The notes below the pieces were generated by a model. That model did not search any database, had not been told where the DNA came from, and saw only the letters and a list, made by a program, of their open reading frames with translations. From Dysgonomonas hofstadii (GTDB lineage Bacteria; Bacteroidota; Bacteroidia; Bacteroidales; Dysgonomonadaceae), in the NCBI RefSeq assembly GCF_014196915.1, contig NZ_JACIEP010000019.1, positions 1 to 64,000 of the forward strand: 64,000 bases of DNA, in the 5' to 3' direction. Both the position numbers and the translations under genes were made by a program. Below are positions 54,773 to 63,553 of the stretch, piece by piece. Every line of letters starts with the position of its first letter. Position 1 is the stretch's first letter.

Positions 54773-54788
54773 TGTTCCACGTGGAACG
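54773..54788. promoter_or_regulatory. parS-like site 1 (TGTTCCACGTGGAACG)
   Basis: The core GTTCCACGTGGAAC (54774-54787) is a perfect 14-bp palindrome and differs little from the ParB-binding consensus TGTTNCACGTGAAACA. It begins 7 bp after the mnmG stop. Confidence 0.75.
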
Positions 54789-54806
54789 CAAACAAAAAAA
54801 ACGAAT

Positions 54807-54822
54807 TGTTCCACGTGAAACA
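54807..54822. promoter_or_regulatory. parS-like site 2 (TGTTCCACGTGAAACA)
   Basis: Fits the published parS consensus TGTTNCACGTGAAACA at all specified positions. It starts 34 bp after site 1 and 19 bp before the apt ATG, so bound ParB could also affect apt transcription. Confidence 0.85.
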
Positions 54823-54840
54823 TTAAAAAATAAAACAAAA

Positions 54841-55392
54841 ATGAATCAAATTTCAAGAGAAGAAAAATTAGAAATTTTAAAACAAACAGTAAGAAATATT
54901 CCCGATTTTCCAATTCCGGGAATACAGTTTAAAGACGTGACTCCCCTATTCAAAACAAAAGAATCTTTATCAATATTGACAGATGTTCTTTTGGATGAAT
55001 ATAGAAATAAGGGAATAACAAAAGTAGTTGGTATAGAATCTCGTGGATTTATCATGGGCCCAATCATGGCACTCAAACTTGAAGCCGGATTCGTTCCTAT
55101 AAGAAAACCCGGAAAACTTCCGGCTGAAACGTTCGAGGAAGAATATGAAAAAGAATATGGCGCAGATAAAATACAAATTCATAAAGACGCTCTCTCTTCT
55201 GAAGATGTTGTGTTAATTCATGATGATCTGCTAGCAACAGGAGGAACAATGCTCGCCGCCTACAAACTCGTAAAGAAAATGGGAGTAAAGAAAGTTTATA
55301 TAAATTTCATCATAGAGCTTGAAGAGTTAGAAGGAAGAAAACTTTTCCCTGAAGATATAGATGTAAGTGCCCTTATTAAATTTGAAATATAG
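54841..55392 (+). CDS. apt: Adenine phosphoribosyltransferase
   Basis: Salvages adenine to AMP using PRPP. 183 aa from ATG 54841; an upstream in-frame TTG at 54772 would translate the parS sites and is rejected. PRPP-binding motif VVLIHDDLLATGGTML and VVGIESRGFIMGPIMAL are diagnostic, and RKPGKLPAETFEEEYEKEYG is the flexible loop region. Normal length. It sits between mnmG and uvrC. Confidence 0.96.
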   Translation: MNQISREEKLEILKQTVRNIPDFPIPGIQFKDVTPLFKTKESLSILTDVLLDEYRNKGITKVVGIESRGFIMGPIMALKLEAGFVPIRKPGKLPAETFEEEYEKEYGADKIQIHKDALSSEDVVLIHDDLLATGGTMLAAYKLVKKMGVKKVYINFIIELEELEGRKLFPEDIDVSALIKFEI

Positions 55393-55444
55393 GATTCATA
55401 TTTACAGGGCGCAAAATTTCTGTTAATTTATAAAAAGACAAATA

Positions 55445-57271
55445 ATGGATAATATTAATGATTATCTGAAAAATATAATACAGAATATTCCTGACAAGCC
55501 GGGGTGTTATGAATACTTCGACGAGAAAGGTGTGATCATATATGTAGGAAAAGCAAAGAATCTAAAAAAACGCGTTTCTTCTTATTTTTCCAAAACTCAT
55601 AATGACAGCCCGAAAACACGGATACTCGTAAGCAAAATCAGAGATATCAAATATATTATTGTTGATACCGAGGCCGATACTCTTCTATTAGAAAACAATC
55701 TGATAAAAGAATTTCAACCCCGCTACAATGTCATGCTCAAGGATGACAAAACATATCCATCTATTGTAATAAGGAATGAATATTTTCCAAGAGTAGAATT
55801 AACAAGAAAAATAGAAAAAAATAAATCTCAATATTTTGGTCCTTATTCAAATGTACCAAGTGTAAAAGCTTTGTTAGAATTTTTACACAAAATCTACCCT
55901 ATCCGCACCTGCTCTTTAAATCTTACACCTGAAAATGTAGCAGAAGGAAAATATAAAGTATGCCTGGAATATCATATCAAAAGATGCCTAGGTCCATGCG
56001 TCGGATTACAGCCCCTGGAAGATTACAATAAAAATATTGAGTCTATAAAAGAGATTTTGAAAGGCAACACAAACATTGTGAGCGACGAAGTATATGCAAA
56101 AATGCTTGAAATGGCTGAAAAACAAGAGTTTGAGGATGCCAATATCCTGAAAAACAAATACTTGTTGATAGAAAACTTCAAAAATAAATCGACTGTTGTC
56201 AGCAGCATAAAATATAATATAGATGTATACAGCTACGATGAAGATGAAAACTCTGCATATATCAATTATTTGAATGTACACAATGGTGCTATCATACAGG
56301 TATATACATTCGAGTATAAAAAACGGATGGATGAATCTAAGGAAGAACTCCTCGGCCTGGGCATAGTAGAAATGCGCGAGCGTTTTGGATCGAAAGCAAA
56401 AGAAATAGTTGTGCCATTCTATCCTGATGTCACAATTGATGACGCTGAATTTGCAATTCCTCTACGGGGAGATAAAAAAAAGCTCCTCTTACTTTCTATA
56501 CAAAATGTAAGGCAATATAAGATAGATAAACTGAAAAAATCAGAAAGCCTGAATCCAGAACAGCGAAGTGTAAGGATACTCAAGGAAATTCAAAAAGACC
56601 TGAACCTCAAAGAATTACCTGTACATATAGAATGTTTCGACAACTCGAATATACAAGGAACCAATCCTGTATCGGCCTGTGTGGTTTTCAAAATGGGAAA
56701 ACCTTCGAAAAGAGATTATCGTCATTTCAATGTAAAAACTGTAGAAGGCCCTGATGACTTTTCCACCATGCGCGAAGTAGTTTACCGCCGATATCACAGA
56801 CTAATGGAAGAAGAGTCTCCCCTACCCCAACTCATCGTTATAGACGGAGGTAAAGGACAACTGAGCGCCGCCTGCGAATCCCTTAAAGCATTGGGAATAT
56901 ATGGTAAAGTAGCCATTGTTGGCATAGCTAAACGGCTCGAAGAAATATATTATCCCGAAGATTCAATTCCTTTATACCTGGATAAGAATTCCGATTCGCT
57001 GAAAGTATTACAACACCTTCGGGATGAAGCGCACAGATTTGGTATCACCTTCCATCGGAATCAACGGAGTAAAAAACAGATCAAGTCGGAACTGGATAAT
57101 ATTAAAGGTATAGGTGACGAAACCAAAAGACTGTTACTCAGAGAGTTCAGAAGTGTAAAGAGAATAAGACAGGCCGAAGACTCTGAACTACACAAGATTG
57201 TAGGTAAACATAAAACTGCCCTCATCAGAAAATACTTCGAAGATAAAGACAATAAGGATCAGGAAGATTAG
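55445..57271 (+). CDS. uvrC: UvrABC excinuclease subunit C
   Basis: Makes both incisions in nucleotide excision repair. 608 aa. GIY-YIG nuclease domain at the N-terminus (DKPGCYEYFDEKGVIIYVGKAKNLKKRV, about 17-45), a Cys-rich segment (VCLEYHIKRCLGPCVG), a UVR-like segment (about 205-240), the RNase H-like nuclease with IECFDNSN and LIVIDGGKGQL aspartates, and C-terminal helix-hairpin-helix pairs (LDNIKGIGDETKRLLLREF). Start at 55445, 52 bp after apt. Confidence 0.98.
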   Translation: MDNINDYLKNIIQNIPDKPGCYEYFDEKGVIIYVGKAKNLKKRVSSYFSKTHNDSPKTRILVSKIRDIKYIIVDTEADTLLLENNLIKEFQPRYNVMLKDDKTYPSIVIRNEYFPRVELTRKIEKNKSQYFGPYSNVPSVKALLEFLHKIYPIRTCSLNLTPENVAEGKYKVCLEYHIKRCLGPCVGLQPLEDYNKNIESIKEILKGNTNIVSDEVYAKMLEMAEKQEFEDANILKNKYLLIENFKNKSTVVSSIKYNIDVYSYDEDENSAYINYLNVHNGAIIQVYTFEYKKRMDESKEELLGLGIVEMRERFGSKAKEIVVPFYPDVTIDDAEFAIPLRGDKKKLLLLSIQNVRQYKIDKLKKSESLNPEQRSVRILKEIQKDLNLKELPVHIECFDNSNIQGTNPVSACVVFKMGKPSKRDYRHFNVKTVEGPDDFSTMREVVYRRYHRLMEEESPLPQLIVIDGGKGQLSAACESLKALGIYGKVAIVGIAKRLEEIYYPEDSIPLYLDKNSDSLKVLQHLRDEAHRFGITFHRNQRSKKQIKSELDNIKGIGDETKRLLLREFRSVKRIRQAEDSELHKIVGKHKTALIRKYFEDKDNKDQED

Positions 57272-57501
57272 ATAATTCTTATTATTCAATAATAACTTTT
57301 CTCATATTTTCCCGTTTCCGTAAATTCTTTATGAAATATAAATGTACTGTACAGATTATCAATTGTTTATATTTTCATTCCACCATCAAGATGTTTATAC
57401 AAAAATGGACGATATTCCAGATGAGCACAAATGTAACTCACTCAGTAATAATTACCAGAATATTGAAGTAGATAATAATCACAAGACTATTTTCACTACT
57501 A

Positions 57502-58470
57502 TCAATAATCAGAGTTATTCACAATTTCCGTCTTTATTATATTACTACTGCTCATGGTCATTTTTCCATCATTATTAATATTCATATCAGTAATATACAT
57601 CAACCGGGGATGTACATCCGACGTACTGAAATGAGCATGGAAAACATACTTGCTTTTGCCATCTTTATCCAGAAACATAGCGCCATGCCCTACCCCAACC
57701 AAATTTGGCTTTGGCTGTTGCAATAACGGATTTTCTCCCGCTTTCTTCCATTCACCCAATGGTGAAGAAGAAGTAGCATATCCCACTCCGTAATTCTGGC
57801 TTTGATAATGATTAGCAGAATATATGAGGTAATAAATACCATTCTTTTTAACTAGAGACGGGCCTTCTGCCACCTTCCCCATCGAAGTTTCCCAAGGTTC
57901 GGAAGCTTCGATACATCTGGTAAGAGTTTCTTCCTTTATGGTTACCAAATCATCCTCCAGTTGAGCTGCCCAAATAACATTACCATTAGTAAATCGTACA
58001 AAATATAAATAAGGTGTATTGTCATCATCGACAAACAAAGAAGAATCTATAGATTTTTCTTCTCTCATAGGCTTTTTTTCATCCTGAATAAAAGGTCCTA
58101 AGGGAGAATCGGAAACAGCCACACATATATGTTCCTCAGCTGAGTAGTACATATAAAATTTATTATTCGACTTGTTATAATAAACCTCAGGAGCCCAGAA
58201 ACCCCATTCTCCATAAGAGTTTTTCTTATCTAAAGCCAATATAAAATGCTTTTTCCACAAATTTAGTGAATTAGAATAATATACTTCTATTCCGTCTTTT
58301 GAATGTGTGCCATAAGCATAATATGTGCCATCGTGATAGAGTATGAAAGGATCAGCTAAAGCCACAGGAGAAGACACTACTTCCGTTTTCAATTCACAAA
58401 CATTCCCTTCGTCACTATTTCCATAACAGATAAATGAAAAGCAGGAAATCAAGCACAAAATAAGATTCAT
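57502..58470 (-). CDS. GH43-family glycoside hydrolase, exported
   Basis: 322 aa. An N-terminal signal (MNLILCLISCFSFICYG), possibly lipoprotein-like, precedes a five-bladed beta-propeller. Catalytic residues are recognisable: Asp in ALADPFILYHDGTYY (general base), Asp in KSIDSSLFVDDD (pKa modulator) and Glu in GKVAEGPSLVKKNG (general acid). The family includes arabinanases, arabinofuranosidases, xylosidases and galactosidases; the exact activity is uncertain. It stands alone, without SusCD neighbours. A terminator-like hairpin lies between its start and sppA. Confidence 0.9.
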   Translation of the reverse strand: MNLILCLISCFSFICYGNSDEGNVCELKTEVVSSPVALADPFILYHDGTYYAYGTHSKDGIEVYYSNSLNLWKKHFILALDKKNSYGEWGFWAPEVYYNKSNNKFYMYYSAEEHICVAVSDSPLGPFIQDEKKPMREEKSIDSSLFVDDDNTPYLYFVRFTNGNVIWAAQLEDDLVTIKEETLTRCIEASEPWETSMGKVAEGPSLVKKNGIYYLIYSANHYQSQNYGVGYATSSSPLGEWKKAGENPLLQQPKPNLVGVGHGAMFLDKDGKSKYVFHAHFSTSDVHPRLMYITDMNINNDGKMTMSSSNIIKTEIVNNSDY

Positions 58471-58491
58471 AGTAATAAATTTTATAAACTA

Positions 58492-58521
58492 AAAAGCCTG
58501 TTTAGATTAAAACAGGCTTTT
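58492..58521 (-). terminator. Terminator of sppA
   Basis: AAAAGCCTGTTT and AAACAGGCTTTT form a perfect 12-bp stem. It lies 8 bp beyond the sppA stop on the - strand, ends in TTTTT, and could also work on the + strand. It separates sppA from the GH43 gene downstream. Confidence 0.88.
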
Positions 58522-58528
58522 ATTTATT

Positions 58529-60286
58529 TTATTTAATTATCATATCGTAAGGCATACGTGCCTGAACAAAATCCTGTTCTTTTATCTCTTTTAATATCTT
58601 AAAGTATTCGTAGTCAGCTCCCAGATAATCTTTCAAAGCCTTAGTAGTCAATTCTTCTTTCTGATTAGACAGGAAAGCTTCGAAGAAATCAACTTTACGA
58701 GGAAAATCACGTAATGAATAGTTTTCCAGTTCAGCCAATTTAGCCGCTTCTTTTATAGCTGTCTCAATACCACCTATTTCGTCCACAAGCCCGATTTCCA
58801 AAGCCTTGTTACCTGTCCACACACGTCCCTGAGCTATCATATCAAGTGAATCTTTCGGTATGCCACGACCATCAGAACAACGTGTAAGGAATAAATCATA
58901 TCCACGCTCTATATAACTCTGAAGTATCACTTTTTCATCGTCCCTCATCGGACGGGTCATATTACCAAAGTCGGAATATTTATTTGTCTTAACCACATCG
59001 ACGCTAACGCCTATTTTTTTTGTCAAACCCTCAATATTAGGAAACATACCGAATATGCCTATCGATCCTGTCAGTGTATTCGGCTGTGCAATGATTTTAT
59101 TTGCGTTACATGAGATATAGTAACCACCCGAAGCGGCATAGTCACCCATAGACACCACCACTGGTTTTTTAGCTTTCAAAAGTCCCACAGCTTCCCATAT
59201 TTCTTCCGAAGCATAAGCACTACCTCCACCTGAGTTAACGCGGAATACAACGGCTTTTACTTTGTCATTATCCCTTAGTTTTTCTATTTCCTTCACATAA
59301 CGCTTACTGGTAATACCTTCCCTACCCGATCCGTCTGTAATAGAACCTTCTGCATATAATACGGCTATTATATCTTCCGATTTATCTCCTTTTACAGCAG
59401 GAACAGTCGTTATATCATTTACTGACGCCAGATGTACATCTTTTACTTTTTCTACTTCAAGCAGGTTTTTCAGATATTCTTTTACACCCGTTTCATACAT
59501 AAGAGTGTCTACCATACCGTTTGCCAACATTACCGATGCTTCTCTGAAAGTAGGAAGAGAATCGGTAAGCACATTCAATTTTTCGGGAGATATATTACGC
59601 GATGATGATATATCGGTAATAATTGTGTTCCAAGCGTCATTTATATACGCCGAAAGCTGTTCGCGGTTAGCATCACTCATTTTATCCAGCATGAATGGCT
59701 CAACAGCCGACTTAAAGGTTCCTACCTTGAATATCTGCATCTCCACTCCTATTTTATCAAGCAATCCTTTGTAGAACATAGGCGTAGCTGCCAATCCGTG
59801 CAAATCTAAATTCCCTTGTGGATTCAATATCACTTTATCGGCTACCGAAGAAAGATAATAACATCCCTGAGTATATATGTCGGCATACGAAATTATAAAT
59901 TTGCCGCTTTCTTTAAAATCCAGCAACTGATTTCTAATTTCTTTTATAGATGCTCCACCGGCAGAAAAAGCTCCGGCATGAATATAAATACCCTTTATTT
60001 TATCATTTTCTTTTGCTTTCTTTATAGACGATAAAACATCATCCAGACCGATTTGTGGTTCCTGATCCTGTCCCAAAAGAGCAAGAAACGGATTCCCATC
60101 TTCTACCCTTTCCGATAATACACCTTCCAGTTTCAGTGTAAGCACGGTATTATCCTTCAGTGTATACTTATCCGAAGAACTGAATGACATTGAAGCTATT
60201 GAAATGAAAAGTATAAGAAAAAACAATCCTAAAACTATAAAGCAGCCGACTATTGAGCCCAGCATACCCTTAAAAAAATCTTTCAT
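58529..60286 (-). CDS. sppA: Signal peptide peptidase SppA (long type)
   Basis: 585 aa membrane-anchored serine protease that degrades cleaved signal peptides. One N-terminal helix (about 9-32) and two tandem ClpP/crotonase-like domains. The nucleophile Ser is in SMGDYAASGGYYIS (second half) and the general-base Lys is expected in the first half (IISYADIYTQGCYYLSSVADKVI). Length matches the 67-kDa E. coli-like class. A -7 element (TATTTTTGT, 60321-60313) lies about 27 bp upstream. Confidence 0.95.
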   Translation of the reverse strand: MKDFFKGMLGSIVGCFIVLGLFFLILFISIASMSFSSSDKYTLKDNTVLTLKLEGVLSERVEDGNPFLALLGQDQEPQIGLDDVLSSIKKAKENDKIKGIYIHAGAFSAGGASIKEIRNQLLDFKESGKFIISYADIYTQGCYYLSSVADKVILNPQGNLDLHGLAATPMFYKGLLDKIGVEMQIFKVGTFKSAVEPFMLDKMSDANREQLSAYINDAWNTIITDISSSRNISPEKLNVLTDSLPTFREASVMLANGMVDTLMYETGVKEYLKNLLEVEKVKDVHLASVNDITTVPAVKGDKSEDIIAVLYAEGSITDGSGREGITSKRYVKEIEKLRDNDKVKAVVFRVNSGGGSAYASEEIWEAVGLLKAKKPVVVSMGDYAASGGYYISCNANKIIAQPNTLTGSIGIFGMFPNIEGLTKKIGVSVDVVKTNKYSDFGNMTRPMRDDEKVILQSYIERGYDLFLTRCSDGRGIPKDSLDMIAQGRVWTGNKALEIGLVDEIGGIETAIKEAAKLAELENYSLRDFPRKVDFFEAFLSNQKEELTTKALKDYLGADYEYFKILKEIKEQDFVQARMPYDMIIK

Positions 60287-60312
60287 CTTTCTATTATTTA
60301 TATTTATAAGTT

Positions 60313-60321
60313 ACAAAAATA
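60313..60321 (-). promoter_or_regulatory. -7 element (TATTTTTGT) of sppA
   Basis: Matches TAnnTTTG plus pyrimidine on the - strand, 26 bp before the sppA ATG at 60286. Confidence 0.5.
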
Positions 60322-60387
60322 CATATTTATCTGATAAAAAGCTATTTATACAGCATTATCATCTCTTATTTAATTCAATATATAATA

Positions 60388-60417
60388 TGTTGATATAATG
60401 TTGAAAACTGTTGAAAT
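60388..60417 (+). repeat. Three tandem DnaA-box-like 9-mers
   Basis: TGTTGATAT, TGTTGAAAA and TGTTGAAAT start at 60388, 60399 and 60409, about one helical turn apart, so bound proteins would sit on the same face of the DNA. They lie next to a very AT-rich run. Confidence 0.5.
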
Positions 60418-60811
60418 ATTTTTTAATAAAAATTTAATGGTTTCTAAACAAAAACATCATATATGAAATAAGTCGCAACAAACAATTAAAAATCACAGAA
60501 AATTATAAGACTTATTTCAAACCTTTATTAACAACAAATCAAAGAAAATAAAAAATAAGTTTTTAACAATAATAGTTATCAACAGCTTTTTAATAAAGTT
60601 CACAAAACGCTTTATATAAATAATTTGACTATTTTTACTCCGTTTAATAACTTTCTTTGTACATACAACAAACTTTTAATATCAAAATATACAAGTATTC
60701 ATACAAAAAAGAATAAACAGTATTAACAGTCAATAATCATAACCATGATTTTTTTTAAGTTTTAAATAAAAAGAATATATATTAATATCATTTGATAACT
60801 ACTATCATTAT

Positions 60812-63475
60812 ATGAAAATCTCTTACATAAAAACACTTATAACTTCATTTATCATCGGTTCAACAATACCGGTGGAAGCTCAAAATGAAATTGATCCTCT
60901 ACCCGACTCCATTATTGCAAATATCGCAGATAATTTTCAGAAACAAGTGAGAATTTATCCTCAGGAAAAAATATATGCACAAACCGATAAACCTTATTAT
61001 ATTACAGGAGAAGACATCTGGTTCAGAATATACCTTGTGGATGCTTATTCCAATCTGGTAGATACTACGAGTCGCTATGTGTACGCCGAGCTCATCGATC
61101 CTGTGGATTCTGTTGCAAGCAGGGTGAAAATAAGACCTGTGAACGGAGCTTATCACGGATATATTAAACTGCAAGAAGATATGCCCGAGGGGGAATATAT
61201 GTTGCGGTTCTATACCAAGTTTATGGAAAGCCTGGGTGATAATTATTTTTTTAAACGATCGGTACGTATAGGTGATCCACTATCAGCTCTTTACAGAACA
61301 GAATCTAAATTTGAATACGAAGATAAAGGAAAGGTCAACATAGAGCTGAAGTTTATCGACATAAAAAATAATAGTCCGATAAAGCCTGATAATCTTGAAA
61401 TAATAGATAATAAAGGCGAATTGAGGACAATAAAGATAAAAGACGACTATACAGCTAACATATCGCTAAAATTTTCGGATAGGGAAAACAACAACAGGCA
61501 GCTGTATATAAAGTATGACTACGATGGTAAATTTCACAAACAGTTTATTTCTATTCCTAACAATCCCGATTTTGATGTTTCTTTTTTACCTGAGGGTGGG
61601 CATAATATTGCCGGAGTTGTTAACAGGATTGCTTTTAAAACGCTAAATTCGGATGGATATGGTGAAGATATAGAAGGTATAATAGTTAATACAAAAGGAG
61701 ATACTGTAGGCGATTTCAATTCCAATCATCTGGGCATGGGATTGCTCCTGTTTCAACCAGAGGTCGATAGTATGTTTTATGCTATTTGTAAAAATAAGGC
61801 GGGGCTGGTTAAAAAATATAAGTTGCCTGATGCTGTAACTGGCCATATAGCCTTGCAGGTAAATAACAGGCCCGACAGGTATGTTATCTCGCTTCGTAAC
61901 CCGTACGATGCTCCTGTAGATAACGCATCGTCCTTGTATGTGGCAATACAATGCCGGGGACAAATACTGAATGTGTTTCAGTGGGATAATACCAAGCCCT
62001 TCATGTTTTTACCAAAAGAGCAATTACCTTCAGGGGTTATTCAGTTTCTATTGATTGATTCAGATAAGAATCCGATTAGCGAAAGGCTCGTTTTTAATAT
62101 TAGTGAGACTGATACAACCAAGGTGGATTTTTTTACAAATAAAAGTAATTACGGACAGAGAGAACAAGTAAAAGGTTCTATAAAATTATCCAATTATGAA
62201 AATAATCCCGTAATGGCCAGTTTTTCGGTTTCGGTGACCGACGATAAGGATATAAAGCCTGATACTTGTGTAAATATACTATCCACATTGTTATTGACAT
62301 CAGAGGTGAAAGGATACATAGAATCGCCGGTTTATTACTTTTCAGATATGAATGTTGATAAAGCAGGTAAACTCGATTTACTGATGATGACTCAGGGCTG
62401 GAGCAGGTATGACGTAGAAAAAGTACTTAAAGGAGACTTTGAAAGACCTAAAAATTATCTTGAACTGGGACAGTATATATCGGGTTCGGTGAAGGGTGGT
62501 TTGTTTATGAATAAAAAATCGGGTGGATATCCTGTTACCCTGATTTCATCAAAGGGAGGTGTGTTTAACCAGACATTGACAGATGAAGAAGGAAAATTTC
62601 ATTTTCTGGGCTTTGAAGCGCCTGACAGTACTTCATTTATTATACAGGGATTGACGAAAAAAGGTGGTGATCGTGTGGAATTACTTATAGATAATGAGAC
62701 TTTTCCTCAAAGTAAATTTACTTTACCTCATACCTATACAGATAGTCCTTCTTTTGAAAAATACATGGAAAAAGCCGATCAGAATTTTATAGTGACTAAT
62801 GGTATGCGTATGATCTATCTGAAGGATATAGAAATTATAGGAAAAAAGAATTCACTGTCAGAGAGAGGGAAATCCACATTTTCTTCGGGTATGAATCCAC
62901 GTGTATCGTATAAAGATTTTGAAAAATATCATCCAAACGATATATTTCAGGTTCTCAGAAATTTTGGAGGAGTCGTAGTGACAGGTGACAAAGTATCTAT
63001 CCGTGGTGGTGGCGATCCTTTGGTATTAGTTGATGATATACAGTATGAAGCGGAATTTTTATCTTCTATACCTATACAGGATGTAGACGAAGTGGAAGTA
63101 ATAAAAGATGGTACTGCCGCTATTTTCGGAATGCGCGGAGCTAATGGAGTTATTATGATAACGACAAAAAGAGGTGAAATAACCAGTGCAAGGGATATAA
63201 AATTCAATATAAAATATATTACACCTCTTGGTTATCAGGTTACCAAAGAATTTTATTCACCCAGGTACGAAACCGAAGACAAAAAATCAAACCCGAATCC
63301 CGATCTGCGTACTACCATCCATTGGGCTCCTTCTCTTAAAACTGATAATAGTGGAAGTGCTGCCATTGATTTTTACACATCCGACGGATCTACTTCTTAT
63401 TCGGTAGTTGTAGAAGGTATTACAACTAATGGGTCATTGATTCACTCTGTTCATAAAATATCACGTAAAGACTAA
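60812..63475 (+). CDS. Large exported protein: MG2-like domains plus isolated TonB-plug domain
   Basis: 887 aa with signal peptide (MKISYIKTLITSFIIGSTIPVEAQ). Residues about 45-150 look like a macroglobulin MG2-type beta-sandwich (QEKIYAQTDKPYYITGEDIWFRIYLVDAYSN). Further beta-sandwich repeats fill about 165-640, including a carboxypeptidase-regulatory-like stretch (SGSVKGGLFMNKKSGGYPVTLISSKGG). Near the C-terminus (about 715-790) is a TonB-receptor plug-like domain (VRNFGGVVVTG...DPLVLVDDIQYEAE...IPIQDVDEVEVIKDGTAAIFGMRGANGVIMITTKRG) with no beta-barrel after it. Such proteins occur across Bacteroidota but their role is not established. It is followed by a separate outer-membrane barrel gene. 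Confidence 0.85.
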   Translation: MKISYIKTLITSFIIGSTIPVEAQNEIDPLPDSIIANIADNFQKQVRIYPQEKIYAQTDKPYYITGEDIWFRIYLVDAYSNLVDTTSRYVYAELIDPVDSVASRVKIRPVNGAYHGYIKLQEDMPEGEYMLRFYTKFMESLGDNYFFKRSVRIGDPLSALYRTESKFEYEDKGKVNIELKFIDIKNNSPIKPDNLEIIDNKGELRTIKIKDDYTANISLKFSDRENNNRQLYIKYDYDGKFHKQFISIPNNPDFDVSFLPEGGHNIAGVVNRIAFKTLNSDGYGEDIEGIIVNTKGDTVGDFNSNHLGMGLLLFQPEVDSMFYAICKNKAGLVKKYKLPDAVTGHIALQVNNRPDRYVISLRNPYDAPVDNASSLYVAIQCRGQILNVFQWDNTKPFMFLPKEQLPSGVIQFLLIDSDKNPISERLVFNISETDTTKVDFFTNKSNYGQREQVKGSIKLSNYENNPVMASFSVSVTDDKDIKPDTCVNILSTLLLTSEVKGYIESPVYYFSDMNVDKAGKLDLLMMTQGWSRYDVEKVLKGDFERPKNYLELGQYISGSVKGGLFMNKKSGGYPVTLISSKGGVFNQTLTDEEGKFHFLGFEAPDSTSFIIQGLTKKGGDRVELLIDNETFPQSKFTLPHTYTDSPSFEKYMEKADQNFIVTNGMRMIYLKDIEIIGKKNSLSERGKSTFSSGMNPRVSYKDFEKYHPNDIFQVLRNFGGVVVTGDKVSIRGGGDPLVLVDDIQYEAEFLSSIPIQDVDEVEVIKDGTAAIFGMRGANGVIMITTKRGEITSARDIKFNIKYITPLGYQVTKEFYSPRYETEDKKSNPNPDLRTTIHWAPSLKTDNSGSAAIDFYTSDGSTSYSVVVEGITTNGSLIHSVHKISRKD

Positions 63476-63553
63476 AATATATGCGAACAACCTTAATAAT
63501 ATCCGATTTATACGTTTGTTTGTTATAATTATAAATAATAAATTTTATCAGAT

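Larger units (their letters stand above)
60287..60811. other. Candidate replication-origin region (AT-rich, DnaA-box-like cluster)
   Basis: 525-bp gap between divergent sppA and the plug-protein gene, with no coding frame and strikingly AT-rich. Three tandem copies of TGTTGAWAW occur at 60388, 60399 and 60409 (10-11 bp spacing), and an inverted copy (TTATCAACA) at 60576-60584; each differs by one or two bases from the DnaA box TGTGGATAA. GC content of the + strand appears to switch from C-rich (left) to G-rich (right) across this region. parS-like sites lie 5.5 kb to the left. Confidence 0.45.

Noticed and set aside
54772-54840. Upstream in-frame TTG start for apt
   Set aside because: It would translate the two parS-like sites (FHVER, VPRET) as an extra N-terminus absent from the family; ATG 54841 gives the normal protein.
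57342-57578. 78-aa frame between uvrC and the GH43 gene
   Set aside because: Antisense to the GH43 end, with low-complexity Tyr/Asn/His-rich content and no start signals.
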